Assembly: GCF_020510665.1 (NCBI RefSeq)
Contig: NZ_CP075187.1
Coordinates: forward strand, 1,756,501-1,820,500
Source: Dechloromonas denitrificans
GTDB taxonomy: Bacteria; Pseudomonadota; Gammaproteobacteria; Burkholderiales; Rhodocyclaceae
Direction: 5' to 3'
Length of the DNA: 64,000 bases
The stretch's first letter is position 1, and every line of letters begins with the position of its first letter. Shown piece by piece: positions 53,651 through 63,324 of the stretch. The notes below the pieces were generated by a model, which was not told the origin of the DNA, ran no database searches, and saw only the letters and a program-made list of their open reading frames with translations. Both the position numbers and the translations under genes were made by a program.

Positions 53651-54448
53651 ATGGGCTTTCTCGCCGACAAGAAAATTCTGATCACCGGTCTGCTTTCCAA
53701 GCACTCCATTGCCTACGGCATTGCCAAGGCCTGCCATCGTGAAGGCGCTCAACTTGCCTTCACGTACCAGAACGAGCGTTTTGAAGACCGCATCAAAAAA
53801 TTTGCTGCCGAATTCGGTAGTGACATCACCATTCCGGTCGACGTCAGCAGCGACGAGCAGATCAACAATCTGTTCGCTGAACTGGCAAAACGCTGGGATG
53901 GTCTGGATGGCCTGGTTCACTCCATTGCCTACGCACCGACCGAAGCCATTGAAGGTGATTTTCTTGAGGGCATCACACGTGACGCCTTCCGTATCGCCCA
54001 CGAAATTTCTTCGTACAGCTATCCCGCCTTGGTCAAGGCTGCACGTCCGATGATGCAAGGTCGCAAGAGCGCCGCACTGGCCCTCTCCTACCTTGGCGCC
54101 GAACGCACCATGCCGAACTACAACACCATGGGTCTGGCCAAGGCCAGCCTGGAAGCAGCAACACGCTACCTGGCTTTCTGCCTCGGCCCTGAAGGCATTC
54201 GTGCCAACGCCATTTCGGCCGGCCCGATCAAGACCCTGGCGGCCTCTGGTATTGGTAACTTTGGCAAGCTGCTGGCTTACAACTCCCACAATGCCCCGTT
54301 GCGCCGCAACGTGACCATCGAGGAAGTTGGCAATGCCGCCGCCTTCATGCTGTCCGATCTGGCCAGCGGTGTTACCGGTGAAATCATGTACGTCGATGGC
54401 GGCATGAACACGGTTGCTCTCGGCAACGCCGATCCCTTGCCCGCCTAA
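53651..54448 (+). CDS. fabI: Enoyl-ACP reductase (NADH)
   Basis: A 265-residue short-chain dehydrogenase-type enzyme for the last step of fatty-acid elongation. It starts [20 protein letters not shown]. The catalytic Tyr and Lys lie in [31 protein letters not shown] is the substrate loop and the C-terminus is [13 protein letters not shown]. It stands as a single gene with its own terminator. The triclosan-sensitive FabI type is indicated. Confidence 0.96.
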   Translation: MGFLADKKILITGLLSKHSIAYGIAKACHREGAQLAFTYQNERFEDRIKKFAAEFGSDITIPVDVSSDEQINNLFAELAKRWDGLDGLVHSIAYAPTEAIEGDFLEGITRDAFRIAHEISSYSYPALVKAARPMMQGRKSAALALSYLGAERTMPNYNTMGLAKASLEAATRYLAFCLGPEGIRANAISAGPIKTLAASGIGNFGKLLAYNSHNAPLRRNVTIEEVGNAAAFMLSDLASGVTGEIMYVDGGMNTVALGNADPLPA

Positions 54449-54482
54449 GCTTTCGATACCGAAAGATTTCGCGGTCTACGCG

Positions 54483-54518
54483 AAAAAGCCGACCAAAAAC
54501 AACGGGTCGGCTTTTTTT
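54483..54518 (+). terminator. Intrinsic terminator of fabI
   Basis: AAAAAGCCGACC and GGGTCGGCTTTTTTT pair around a nine-base loop, 35 bases after fabI. The A-run on the left also lets it serve the convergent TauE/SafE gene. Confidence 0.88.
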
Positions 54519-54537
54519 CATCCTGCTTTTCTGTCAC

Positions 54538-55311
54538 TCAGAACTGGGGAATATGGCGCACAACCAAAAGTAGCCCGCCCAGCAAGAGCAAAAAATTCAA
54601 CACCCGCCCGAGCCCCTCGCGCGACAGCCGAAGGTCGATGTGTCGTCCGATAACACCGCCAAGCAATGCAGCTGGAAGCATCAGTAGCGCCATCAGGAAG
54701 AGCTTGCCATTCAGCAATCCGCCCACAGCGCAAAGCACCAGACGCCAGGCGGTTGATAACCCGATCATCACCGCCTGAGTCGCACGAAATGCCGAACGAC
54801 TTTCCAGCTTGGTTTGCAGATAACTGGCATAGATAAAACCGCCACTACCAAAAGCCCCGCCAAGGAGTCCGCCAAAAATACCATGCGGGATGGCATGCAT
54901 CGATCTACCAGAACGCTGGCCAGGTCTCCAGCTCAACAGAAGATTGCGTGCACCGTAGCCGATCACAAAACAGCCTAGCAACACGCCCATGATCGCCGCA
55001 GGAAGCATGGCCAGGATACTCACACCCAACACCTGCCCGATCAGCATTCCTGGCACCAGAAGATAGAGTTCGGAGATTGCAACCTCGCGCCGCGAATTCC
55101 ACGCACGAACAATTGAACCTCCGCAATCAAGCAATGCGAGCAAGGGAATCACGCTGGCCACCGGCATGATTTGCGCCAATGGCGGACTGGCCAGCAATGC
55201 CGAGCCAAAGCCGACCAGCGTAAATAACGTATAGGCGATGATGACTGCAAGCCCGGCCAGTCCAATGGCAAGCAGCGGGTCAACATCAGGATTGATGGGT
55301 AAAAATGGCAT
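54538..55311 (-). CDS. TauE/SafE family sulfite/sulfonate exporter-like protein
   Basis: A 257-residue inner-membrane protein, very hydrophobic, with the family repeat. The start is IIAYTLFTLVGFGSALLASPPLA, and GGLLGGAFGSGGFIYASYL in the second half carries the Gly-rich motif. Family members move sulfite, sulfoacetate or other small anions. A role in sulfite handling would fit the sox locus, but it lies 13 kb away, so this is only suggestive. It is divergent from a LysR regulator that may control it. Confidence 0.85.
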   Translation of the reverse strand: MPFLPINPDVDPLLAIGLAGLAVIIAYTLFTLVGFGSALLASPPLAQIMPVASVIPLLALLDCGGSIVRAWNSRREVAISELYLLVPGMLIGQVLGVSILAMLPAAIMGVLLGCFVIGYGARNLLLSWRPGQRSGRSMHAIPHGIFGGLLGGAFGSGGFIYASYLQTKLESRSAFRATQAVMIGLSTAWRLVLCAVGGLLNGKLFLMALLMLPAALLGGVIGRHIDLRLSREGLGRVLNFLLLLGGLLLVVRHIPQF

Positions 55312-55403
55312 GTCACGATCTCATCGAAGTAAGGCGATGATTGTGATTTGGCGTAAGCTATACAACAAATATCAAATTAATTAACTTGCCATACATAAAA
55401 AGC

Positions 55404-56303
55404 ATGCCAAGCCAACGCCAGATTCGCTACTTCCTGACTGTCGCCGAACTCGGCAGTTTTACGTCAGCTGCAAACACACTATTTGTTGCCCAGCCGGCAC
55501 TCAGCCGCCAAATTGCCCTGCTTGAAGAAACTGTCGGCTTTCTGCTCTTCAAGCGAGAACCGCGTGGTGTCAGCCTGACACCCTCCGGTGCCCTGCTCTA
55601 CGAACGCTTTTCCAGCCTCGAAAAAACCATCGCCTCCGCCATCGAAGAAGGCCAGCAACTCGACCAGGGGCAATCCGGTGCTCTACGTCTCCTTCACTCA
55701 AGCTCAATCCCGATGGATTCATTACTCCCGGTAATTCACCAATTTACCGGAGAGGCAGCACGAGCACGAATTGATCTGGATCGAATTTCATCCGAGTTGC
55801 AAATCAGTGAAATAGCTCAGGGCAAGGCTGATGCCGGCGTGATTCGCTTACCGGTGCTACGGCGTGACCCCGATGTCCGAATCATTCCACTGCCAACTGA
55901 ACGCCTCTGGGTTGCGGTGCCTGAAAACCATCAACTGGCCGGAAGTAAAACCACGACCTTGCAGCAGCTCGCCGATTTTCGCTTTGTATCAGCCGTCCAC
56001 CGCGAGCGTGGTGGCTTGGCGCGACGAGTCACCGATCTCTGCCTGGCCCGCGGATTTGTTCCGCAGCTAGCCGCCGTTATTTCAAGAAAAACCTCGATGC
56101 TTGCTCTGGTTGCAGCAGGTTTTGGGATTGCGGTCATCCCCGAAGGAATGACACGCCAAAAAATCCCTGGCCTGACCTGTATTCAACTCACCGACGAAGA
56201 TGCAGATGCAGCCAGCGCACTGGTCACCGCACGCACGCCAACCCCTCTGGCACAACGCTTCATCGATCTCGCCCTAAATTACTGGAAGCCGGAAACAAAA
56301 TAA
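55404..56303 (+). CDS. LysR-family transcriptional regulator
   Basis: A 299-residue regulator. The N-terminal winged helix is RQIRYFLTVAELGSFTSAAN and LFVAQPALSRQIALLEE. The C-terminal effector domain spans about residues 85 to 295. The ATG at 55404 is preferred over a TTG at 55386 by homology. It is divergent from the TauE/SafE gene, the usual arrangement for a LysR regulator and its target. The effector is unknown. Confidence 0.9.
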   Translation: MPSQRQIRYFLTVAELGSFTSAANTLFVAQPALSRQIALLEETVGFLLFKREPRGVSLTPSGALLYERFSSLEKTIASAIEEGQQLDQGQSGALRLLHSSSIPMDSLLPVIHQFTGEAARARIDLDRISSELQISEIAQGKADAGVIRLPVLRRDPDVRIIPLPTERLWVAVPENHQLAGSKTTTLQQLADFRFVSAVHRERGGLARRVTDLCLARGFVPQLAAVISRKTSMLALVAAGFGIAVIPEGMTRQKIPGLTCIQLTDEDADAASALVTARTPTPLAQRFIDLALNYWKPETK

Positions 56304-56327
56304 AAACGGGCCACTCGGGCCCGTTTA
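56304..56327. terminator. Hairpin between lysR and tpx, probable bidirectional terminator
   Basis: AAAACGGGCC, loop ACTC and GGGCCCGTTT lie directly after the LysR stop and 20 bases from the convergent tpx stop. The T-run is short in both directions. Confidence 0.5.
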
Positions 56328-56346
56328 TCCAAAGCATAGCCCTCAA

Positions 56347-56850
56347 TCAGGCAAGCGCATTCAATGCAGCGTCGTAATCCGGCTCGCTCTTTATTTCGCT
56401 GACCAGCTCGCTGTGCAAGACACGATTGTTTTCATCGAGAACAACGACGGCGCGCGCAGCCAGGCCTGCCAACGGCCCGGTTGTAATTGCTACACCGTAG
56501 GCCGCAAGAAAATCGGCACCGCGCATGGTTGACAGCGTCTGGACATTAGCCAGGCCCTCGGTACCGCAAAAACGGCTCTGGGCAAATGGCAGATCGGCAG
56601 AAATGCAAAGGACGACAGTATTCGCCAGATTGCTGGCCGACTGGTTGAATTTTCGTACCGACGTTGCACAGGTCGGCGTATCAACACTCGGAAAGATATT
56701 CAGTATTTTGCGCTTGCCGGCCAAGGCAGCCAGGCTCAGATCCGACAAATCCTTGGCAACAAGAGAGAAAACCGGAGCCTGCTCACCCTTTGCAGGAAAA
56801 GAGCCAGTCACTTCAATCGGATTGCCGCCAAGCGTTACGGTATTAGACAT
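56347..56850 (-). CDS. tpx: Thiol peroxidase Tpx
   Basis: A 167-residue peroxiredoxin of the Tpx type. The peroxidatic Cys lies in [17 protein letters not shown] and the resolving Cys in [11 protein letters not shown]. It reduces alkyl and other peroxides with thioredoxin. The ATG at 56850 is chosen where homology begins ([14 protein letters not shown]). The longer frame to 56931 has no family match. It is upstream-adjacent to IS copy 2, which separates it from ppiD. Confidence 0.94.
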   Translation of the reverse strand: MSNTVTLGGNPIEVTGSFPAKGEQAPVFSLVAKDLSDLSLAALAGKRKILNIFPSVDTPTCATSVRKFNQSASNLANTVVLCISADLPFAQSRFCGTEGLANVQTLSTMRGADFLAAYGVAITTGPLAGLAARAVVVLDENNRVLHSELVSEIKSEPDYDAALNALA

Positions 56851-56945
56851 CAGGATTCCTTTATCTCGGTTGAAAAACATGATCGCCCGTTTCAGACCGG
56901 GGGGCACACAATAAATTCCAGCGATTAGCATTCAGAACAAAAAAA

Positions 56946-56962
56946 ACGGGCCAAAGGCCCGT
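56946..56962 (+). repeat. Left target duplication of IS copy 2 (whole terminator hairpin)
   Basis: ACGGGCCAAAGGCCCGT occurs exactly on both sides of the IS. It is itself a seven-base inverted repeat with loop AAA, so the duplicated target is a complete hairpin. The A-run to its left is the T-run of a minus-strand terminator for ppiD. Confidence 0.9.
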
Positions 56963-58563
56963 CAGACTGCTGACAAAGCCTCCAAGCGATTGGGGGCTTT
57001 ATTTTTTATAATGCAGGCATGCTCAAGCCTGCCTACCCTGCCCAGATGGAACTGGAGATGGTGACGTTGGAGCAATTGGTCCCGAAAGACCACTTGCTCC
57101 GGCTGCTCGACCAGCACATCCGGTTTGATTTCATTCGTGAAGCGACCCAGCACCTGTATTGCGAGAACAATGGCCGACCCGCGATTGATCCGGTGGTGTT
57201 GTTCAAGATGTTGTTCATTGGCTACTTGTTTGGGATTCGCTCCGAGCGACGGCTGGTGAAGGAAATAGAGGTCAATGTGGCTTACCGCTGGTTTCTCGGC
57301 TTTCGACTGACGGACAAAGTGCCGGATGCCTCGACGCTGTCGCAGAATCGCCGTCGCCGCTTTGTCGGGACGGACATTGAGCAACGCATCTTCGACGGGA
57401 TTGTCGAGCAAGCCATTGAGCATAAGCTGATTGGCGGGCGGGTGCTTTACACGGACAGCACGCATCTGAAGGCGAATGCCAACAAACGGCATTTTGAGGT
57501 GCATCAGGTCGAGCAAACCCCTGCGGCCTACCTGGCCGAACTGGATGCAGCCATCGAAACGGACCGAGCCGCCGCGGGCAAGAAGCCGCTCAAGCGTGAT
57601 GACGATGATTCGACACCGCCGATGAAGGAGGTCAAGGTCAGCACGGTCGATCCCGACGCAGGTTTCATGGCCCGCGACAACAAGCCGACCGGCTTCTTCT
57701 ATCTGGATCACCGGACTGTCGATGGCGTGCATGCTTTGATCGTCGATACCCATGTCACGCCGGGCAATGTCCATGACAGCCAGCCCTACCTTGCCCGCCT
57801 GGATCGGGTCATGGAGCGCTTTGATCTGGCCGTGGGCGCCGTCGGGCTGGATGCCGGGTATTTCACCCCGCAAGTCTGCAAGGGCATTCTCGAGCGGGCA
57901 CTGTTCGGGGTGATGGGCTACAAGCGACCCACACACCGCGATGGCTATTTCTACAAACGGGACTATCTCTACGATGCGGTCCAGGACTGCTACCGCTGCC
58001 CGGCCGGGGAGGTTCTACCGTACCGGACGACCAACCGGCTGGGTTATCGCGAATACGCCTCGAACCCGGCGCGGTGTGCCGATTGCGGCGTGCGCGGGCA
58101 ATGCACGCAGAGCCGGAACCATCAGAAGCTCGTGACCCGGCATCTCTGGGAAGGTTTCAAGGAAGCGATCAACGCCAATCGCCTGAGCGACCTGGGCAAA
58201 CGGCTGTACGCCCGGCGCAAGGAAACAGTGGAGCGCAGCTTTGCCGATGCCAAGGAGTTGCATGGCCACCGTTACGCTCGCTTCCGTGGCTTGGCCAAGG
58301 TGCAGGCGCAGTGCCTGCTCTCGGCGGCCTGTCAGAACATGAAGAAGATGGCCCTGCTGCTGGCCCGCAAGGCGGCAGCCTTATTGGCCAAAATCCTCGC
58401 ACGAACCCGTTTTGCCGCCCCATTCGCCCGCCATCTTTGGCAGATCGGGGTTCCTAACCTGAATTTCAGAATCCGCCTCGCTTCGGCTTGAAGCCAGGAG
58501 TCTCCCTGATTTCCAACCAGAAAAACAAAACCCCCGAAAAATCGGGGGTTCGTCAGCAGTCTG
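56963..58563 (+). mobile_element. IS1182-family insertion sequence, copy 2
   Basis: A 1601-base element in the same orientation as copy 1, with inverted repeats CAGACTGCTGAC and GTCAGCAGTCTG and inward terminators at 56975..57007 and 58520..58551. It is flanked by exact 17-base direct repeats. It sits in the former ppiD terminator. The transposase gene is intact. Confidence 0.95.
57019..58491 (+). CDS. IS1182-family transposase, copy 2
   Basis: A 490-residue DDE transposase identical to copy 1 except near the N-terminus, where VYPAQTE reads AYPAQME. The remaining dozen or so base differences are silent. This implies selection for a working protein since the copies separated, or separate arrivals of two active lineages. 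The same catalytic and Cys-rich motifs are present. Confidence 0.94.
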   Translation: MLKPAYPAQMELEMVTLEQLVPKDHLLRLLDQHIRFDFIREATQHLYCENNGRPAIDPVVLFKMLFIGYLFGIRSERRLVKEIEVNVAYRWFLGFRLTDKVPDASTLSQNRRRRFVGTDIEQRIFDGIVEQAIEHKLIGGRVLYTDSTHLKANANKRHFEVHQVEQTPAAYLAELDAAIETDRAAAGKKPLKRDDDDSTPPMKEVKVSTVDPDAGFMARDNKPTGFFYLDHRTVDGVHALIVDTHVTPGNVHDSQPYLARLDRVMERFDLAVGAVGLDAGYFTPQVCKGILERALFGVMGYKRPTHRDGYFYKRDYLYDAVQDCYRCPAGEVLPYRTTNRLGYREYASNPARCADCGVRGQCTQSRNHQKLVTRHLWEGFKEAINANRLSDLGKRLYARRKETVERSFADAKELHGHRYARFRGLAKVQAQCLLSAACQNMKKMALLLARKAAALLAKILARTRFAAPFARHLWQIGVPNLNFRIRLASA

Positions 58564-58580
58564 ACGGGCCAAAGGCCCGT
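58564..58580 (+). repeat. Right target duplication of IS copy 2
   Basis: An exact copy of ACGGGCCAAAGGCCCGT, 19 bases from the ppiD stop. On the minus strand this ppiD-proximal hairpin now lacks its T-run and continues into the IS end. Confidence 0.9.
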
Positions 58581-58598
58581 TTTGTAGAGTGTTTGCTC

Positions 58599-60485
58599 TT
58601 ATTTCTCTTTTGCTTCCAGTACGGACTGGTTGATTTCAACCTTGTAGCGAGTCCGCAATGCAGCAAGAAACACCTGAACATCTTCCTGCGAATGGAGATT
58701 GTCGAGTTGACGTACCAGCGCCTGCTTGCGTGCCTCATCAAGCTTGTCGCCGGCATCCAGCTTGGTCAGCTTGTACAGGGCATAACCCACACCCGGCAAA
58801 TCAACGCCGGTATAGGCCGGCAGCTTGCTGGTATCAATCTTAAAAATAGCGGGTGCAGCAACCGGCGGAACAAGTCGTGCATCCATACGCGAAACCGATT
58901 TCGCAGCCCCCCAGCTCAGCTTGTCCTCGCCCTTCTTCAGGGCCTCAAGACGCTCCTCGCCATCCTTGCGTGCCAGAGTCTGTGCCTCCTGACGCTTGAG
59001 CAAACTTTCGATATTGCCCTTGACGCTATCAAAAGGCTGCAGGGCAGACGGTTTGTAATCGACGATACGTGCAGCAACCAGGGTGTTGGCTGCCGTCTCG
59101 ACCGTTTCCGTATTGCGCTTGTTTTTGACTGAATCGTCGGAGAACAAGGCAGCCAGCAATTTTTCATTACCGAGCGGGCCATTGGCAGGGTTAGCCTGGC
59201 GACCAATCCAGTCGGACTGCTTGATGCTCAGTTTGAATTTCTCGGCCACCGGCTTCAGGCTGTCCGACTGCTCATAAACCATATTGCTGAACGCTTCGGC
59301 CGCTTCGGCAAATTTACGCGAGGCTGCCGTTTTCTTCAGCTCGCCTTCGATCTCGGCCCTAACCTCGGCCAGCGGCTTTTCCTTGGCGGCGTGAATACCG
59401 GTCACCTTGATGATGTGGAAGCCAAAATCGGACTCAACCACACCGGAAATATCGCCTTCTTTCTGGCTGAAAGCGGCATCCTCAAAAGGCTTGACCATCA
59501 TGCCGCGCCCGAAAAATCCGAGATCGCCGCCCTTGCTGGCAGAACCCGGATCATCCGAATTCTTTTTGGCCAGATCAGCGAAAGCGGCAGGAGTTTTCTG
59601 GATTTCCTTGAGCAACTCTTCTGCCTTGGTCTTGGCCTTGTCTTTGCCGTGCTTGTCGCTTGCCAGCAGAATGTGGCTGGCACGACGCTCTTCGGCCTGC
59701 AGGAAACGATCCTTGTGGCCATCGTACCAAGCCTTGATTTCGGCATCCGTCACAGCGAGCTGGCTGCCAATCGTATCCATCGACAGGACGACGAATTCGG
59801 CCTTGGCTTGTTCCGGCATCTGGAACTGACGGGCATTCTCGTCATAGAATTTCTTGACGGCATCGTCGCTCAGCTTGACCTTGGACAGATAGGCATCCAG
59901 GGCAAAACGATATTCCATGACTTCACGCTTTTCCGTCTGCAAAGCCAGAATGCGATCCGTAAGGCTGTGCGGCCTCACACCGGACTGGGCAACAGCCCCT
60001 GCCAGTTGTTGCAGCGTCAGGTCCTGGCGCAACTGGGCCTCGAAACTGGCCGGCGTCATCCCCTGTCCGCGCAAGACGGCTTCATAGCGTTCGCTCGAAA
60101 ACTTGCCATCGACCTTGAAGGCATCGATTCCGCCGACCGTACGGCGAATGGCCTCGTCGCTGACGAACATGCGCTTCTTATTGGCTTCCAGCATCAGCAG
60201 GCGCTGATCCACCAGATCATCGATAATGGCTTTGCGAGCCTGCGGGTTGTCGAGCATCTTGGGATCGACCTGCCCGCCCATTTGGGCACGCAGACGCTCT
60301 TGCTGATCGCGCAGGGCTTGCTGGAAATGCTGCTGGGTAATCGCGCTATCGCCAACCTTGGCAACATCGTCCCCTGCGCCAACACTGCGCACATAGGATT
60401 CGACGCCAAAAAAGGCAAATGGCAGCGTAATCAGAGCCAGAAATATCTGGACGATCTTCTTGTTATTCCGGACTGCGTCAAACAT
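58599..60485 (-). CDS. ppiD: PpiD-like periplasmic folding factor (SurA N-terminal and parvulin domains)
   Basis: A 628-residue protein anchored by one N-terminal membrane segment (about residues 12 to 30). A SurA-like chaperone domain follows, then a parvulin domain near residues 265 to 365 ([40 protein letters not shown]) and a C-terminal chaperone region. PpiD helps proteins emerging from the Sec translocon. Its original terminator has been split by the IS inserted 36 bases after the stop; the IS right-end terminator may have taken over. Confidence 0.93.
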   Translation of the reverse strand: MFDAVRNNKKIVQIFLALITLPFAFFGVESYVRSVGAGDDVAKVGDSAITQQHFQQALRDQQERLRAQMGGQVDPKMLDNPQARKAIIDDLVDQRLLMLEANKKRMFVSDEAIRRTVGGIDAFKVDGKFSSERYEAVLRGQGMTPASFEAQLRQDLTLQQLAGAVAQSGVRPHSLTDRILALQTEKREVMEYRFALDAYLSKVKLSDDAVKKFYDENARQFQMPEQAKAEFVVLSMDTIGSQLAVTDAEIKAWYDGHKDRFLQAEERRASHILLASDKHGKDKAKTKAEELLKEIQKTPAAFADLAKKNSDDPGSASKGGDLGFFGRGMMVKPFEDAAFSQKEGDISGVVESDFGFHIIKVTGIHAAKEKPLAEVRAEIEGELKKTAASRKFAEAAEAFSNMVYEQSDSLKPVAEKFKLSIKQSDWIGRQANPANGPLGNEKLLAALFSDDSVKNKRNTETVETAANTLVAARIVDYKPSALQPFDSVKGNIESLLKRQEAQTLARKDGEERLEALKKGEDKLSWGAAKSVSRMDARLVPPVAAPAIFKIDTSKLPAYTGVDLPGVGYALYKLTKLDAGDKLDEARKQALVRQLDNLHSQEDVQVFLAALRTRYKVEINQSVLEAKEK

Positions 60486-60610
60486 GAGAGGAAAAACCCT
60501 TCGGATACGATTTAGGAAGCGAACACCTGTCGGCCTGCAACTGACAATGCCGGCCAGTCTTAGCCAAACGCCAATGATACCGTAGTTTCCACCGGCTCAA
60601 TTTGATGTAA

Positions 60611-62035
60611 TCAAGGCTTTGTCATCAAGGCACCCAGACGACGAACCGCATCGTCGATTTCAGGGGTATGCGGGTTGCCGCAATTGAGCCGCAAACAGTT
60701 GCGATACATGCCGCTGGCCGAGAACAACTCCCCCGGCACGTAGACCAGATTGTCCCGGATCGCCCGTTCGTACACTTCGCTGGTGTCGATTTCCTCAGGC
60801 AATTCGACCCACAGCACAAAAGCCCCCTGCGGCTGTGAAATCCGCGTTTCTGCCGGAAAATAGCGACTGACTGCCGCGCGCATGCTCTCCACCTGCCGCT
60901 CATAAATACGCCGCAAATTACGCAAATGACGTTCGTAAGAACCTGATTCAAGATACTCGGCCAGCACGTTCTGGGTAATCGGGTTGGTTCCGCCGCTGGT
61001 AATTGCCTTTTGCAGGGCAATCGCCGCTCGATAACGTCCGGCGGCAACGAAACCGATACGCAAGGCAGGTGAAAGACATTTGGAGAATGACGAGCAAAGC
61101 ATCACGTTGCCGGTCTTGTCGAATGCCTTGATCGGCCAGGGACGCTGCTTGCCAAAATACAGGTCACCATAAATATCGTCCTCGATCACCGCAATGCCGC
61201 GTGCCGCGGTCAACGTTGCCAATTGACGCTTTTTCTCGTCGGGCATCATGCTGCCCAGCGGATTGCTGGCATTCGGCACCAGCAGGCAAGCTGCAATCTG
61301 CCCATTACGTGAGGCCATGTCGAGCGCTTCAACCGACATGCCATCGCGCGGATCGGTCGGAATTTCCAATGCCTTCAAGCCCAAGGTTTCGATCAGTTGC
61401 AGCATCAGGTAATAAGCCGGTGATTCGACGGCGACCGTATCGCCCGGCTTGGTAACTGCGCGCAAGCACAACCCAAGCGCCTCGGTACACGAATTGGTAA
61501 TGACGATTTCCTCGGCCGCCAGCGGCCCGCCCCAGGCCAGCGAGCGGCGAACCAGCTGGCGGACCAGCGCCGGCTCGTTCATGTTGAAATGGCTTCCGCC
61601 TTCAAGCAACTTGGGGTGGCGCCGCGCCACACCGGCATAAAGTCGCTGCAATGCGGCCACCGGCAATAGCTCGGCAGCCGGCAAAGCGGCTGAAAATGGC
61701 GTCATGCCCGGCTTCATCGCGTCGTTCAAGACGCTGACCAGACGTTGCGAGACATCGACCGGCACCGGCTCGTCCGGCGTGGCGCGGGGCAATGGCTCGG
61801 AACGAAGCACCATCGATCGACGCACGAAATACCCCGACTGCGGCCGTGCCTCGACCAATCCACGATCTTCAAGCTGCCGGAATGCCTGTACCACGGTCGA
61901 CACCGAAAGACGGCGCTCTTTGGCAAGACAGCGCACCGAAGGCAAGCGCTCCCCTTGGCGCAACACACCGCCAGCGATCATGCCACCCAGTTCGGCAGCG
62001 AGTTTTTCGTAAAGCAAAGGTTCGGTATTCAGCAT
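60611..62035 (-). CDS. MocR-type regulator (GntR wing with aminotransferase domain)
   Basis: A 474-residue fusion of a GntR winged helix (residues 1 to about 70, GERLPSVRCLAKERRLSVST) to a fold-type I aminotransferase domain. The PLP lysine is expected in LCSSFSKCLSPALRIGF, and PNASNPLGSMMP is a conserved substrate-site loop. Such proteins act as PLP-dependent regulators. The ATG at 62035 is the probable start; an ATG 24 bases upstream is possible. It is divergent from the DUF2917-phzF pair. Confidence 0.92.
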   Translation of the reverse strand: MLNTEPLLYEKLAAELGGMIAGGVLRQGERLPSVRCLAKERRLSVSTVVQAFRQLEDRGLVEARPQSGYFVRRSMVLRSEPLPRATPDEPVPVDVSQRLVSVLNDAMKPGMTPFSAALPAAELLPVAALQRLYAGVARRHPKLLEGGSHFNMNEPALVRQLVRRSLAWGGPLAAEEIVITNSCTEALGLCLRAVTKPGDTVAVESPAYYLMLQLIETLGLKALEIPTDPRDGMSVEALDMASRNGQIAACLLVPNASNPLGSMMPDEKKRQLATLTAARGIAVIEDDIYGDLYFGKQRPWPIKAFDKTGNVMLCSSFSKCLSPALRIGFVAAGRYRAAIALQKAITSGGTNPITQNVLAEYLESGSYERHLRNLRRIYERQVESMRAAVSRYFPAETRISQPQGAFVLWVELPEEIDTSEVYERAIRDNLVYVPGELFSASGMYRNCLRLNCGNPHTPEIDDAVRRLGALMTKP

Positions 62036-62039
62036 GAGC

Positions 62040-62125
62040 AATACAGTTGTCGTGATCAAAGGCCAGCACAGTTATAAAAATCAGACACTGTATTGGTCAC
62101 AATTTCAGTTTATTGGAACTGTATC
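62040..62125. promoter_or_regulatory. Repeated ACTGTAT sites, candidate MocR operator
   Basis: The octamer ACTGTATT or its close variant occurs inverted at 62040..62047 and direct at 62087..62094 and 62118..62125. CAGTTTATTGG lies between the last two. These repeats lie in the gap between the MocR gene and DUF2917, as expected for direct-repeat MocR operators. Confidence 0.45.
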
Positions 62126-62176
62126 ACTCAACGGCAGGGAACTACACTTTCCGTCACGGTCAACACGGAGAAAATC

Positions 62177-62500
62177 ATGAAAATCAATTTCTGCTCAGGC
62201 GAACTTTATCTCGCCGACAACAAGCCGATACGCATCGAAGAGGCCCGTGGCCTGACCATCATGTGCACTGCCGGCACTATCTGGATAACCGTCGATGGTG
62301 AAGCCGGAGACACTTTCCTTCGCCCCGGTCAAAAGCACACCATCGTAGCGAACGGGCTGGCACTGATTGAAAGCATCGGCGACGGAAGAATAATGATCGC
62401 GCCTCCCCGTCGCTTTACTTGGCCCAGGTGGATTGCGGCCAGTTTTGACCGTCGTGATCAAACGGCCCGACCGGTCAGCCTCCAACTATCCCAAAGCTGA
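62177..62500 (+). CDS. DUF2917 domain protein
   Basis: A 107-residue protein with the DUF2917 cupin-like segment: FCSGELYLADNKPIRIEEA, CTAGTIWITVDGE and DTFLRPGQKHTI. No reaction is known. The family is often encoded beside MocR-type regulators. The ATG at 62177 has GGAG nearby; an upstream frame to 62093 lacks homology. It precedes phzF by 16 bases and is probably cotranscribed with it. Confidence 0.85.
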   Translation: MKINFCSGELYLADNKPIRIEEARGLTIMCTAGTIWITVDGEAGDTFLRPGQKHTIVANGLALIESIGDGRIMIAPPRRFTWPRWIAASFDRRDQTARPVSLQLSQS

Positions 62501-62516
62501 AAGACAGGACTGATCG

Positions 62517-63302
62517 ATGAAAATCCGCCAATTTCAGGTAGACGCCTTCGCCTGCCGTCGTTTTGAAGGCAACCCGGCTGCGGTCTGCCCACTCGACAGC
62601 TGGCTCGACGATGGCTTGATGCAGGCCATCGCCGCAGAAAACAACCTTTCGGAAACGGCTTTCTTTGTGTCGACCGGCGATCATTTTTCCTTGCGCTGGT
62701 TCACCCCACTTGCCGAGGTCGATCTTTGCGGCCACGCAACGCTGGCTTCAGCCCATGTGCTGTTCGAACACCTCGGCTACGACAAACCGGTCATCACTTT
62801 TGAAACACGTAGCGGGCAACTCGGTATCGAACGGAAAAATGACCAGCTACAGATGAATTTTCCGGCGATCAAAGCCCTTCCCTGCGCCGTTCCGGCCTTG
62901 CTGCAAAAGGCAATAGGCTTGCCGATAGAGGCGCTGCTGGTTGCTGACGACTACCTGGTCGTACTCGACAGCGAAGCCGATCTCCGCCGCCTGCAGCCCA
63001 ATCAGAACCTGCTCGGCCAACTCGACAAGCGCGGCATCATTGTGACCGCCCGCGGTGAAGAACATGATTTTGTCAGCCGTTTTTTTGCGCCGAAACTGGG
63101 CATTCCGGAAGACCCGGTCACCGGCTCGGCCCACTGCACCCTGGCCCCCTACTGGGCGGAAAAGCTCAATAAAACCAGGCTGCGCGCCCGACAACTGTCG
63201 CAGCGAGGGGGTGATATCGACTGCGAAATCGTTGTAGACCGCGTCATCCTGGCCGGATCGGCCGTAACTTTCATGATCGGTGAAATTTCACTGGACACTT
63301 GA
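62517..63302 (+). CDS. PhzF family isomerase/epimerase-like protein
   Basis: A 261-residue protein with the two-lobed diaminopimelate epimerase-like fold of the PhzF family. Features are FQVDAFACRRFEGNPAAVCPL at the start with the conserved Glu in NLSETAFFV, the RWFTPLAEVDLCGHATLA motif, and PVTGSAHCTLAPYW. Except for phenazine producers its substrate is unknown, and no phenazine genes are near. Control by the divergent MocR regulator is likely from layout. Confidence 0.92.
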   Translation: MKIRQFQVDAFACRRFEGNPAAVCPLDSWLDDGLMQAIAAENNLSETAFFVSTGDHFSLRWFTPLAEVDLCGHATLASAHVLFEHLGYDKPVITFETRSGQLGIERKNDQLQMNFPAIKALPCAVPALLQKAIGLPIEALLVADDYLVVLDSEADLRRLQPNQNLLGQLDKRGIIVTARGEEHDFVSRFFAPKLGIPEDPVTGSAHCTLAPYWAEKLNKTRLRARQLSQRGGDIDCEIVVDRVILAGSAVTFMIGEISLDT

Positions 63303-63324
63303 GCCAACCAATCTCCAGGCAATA

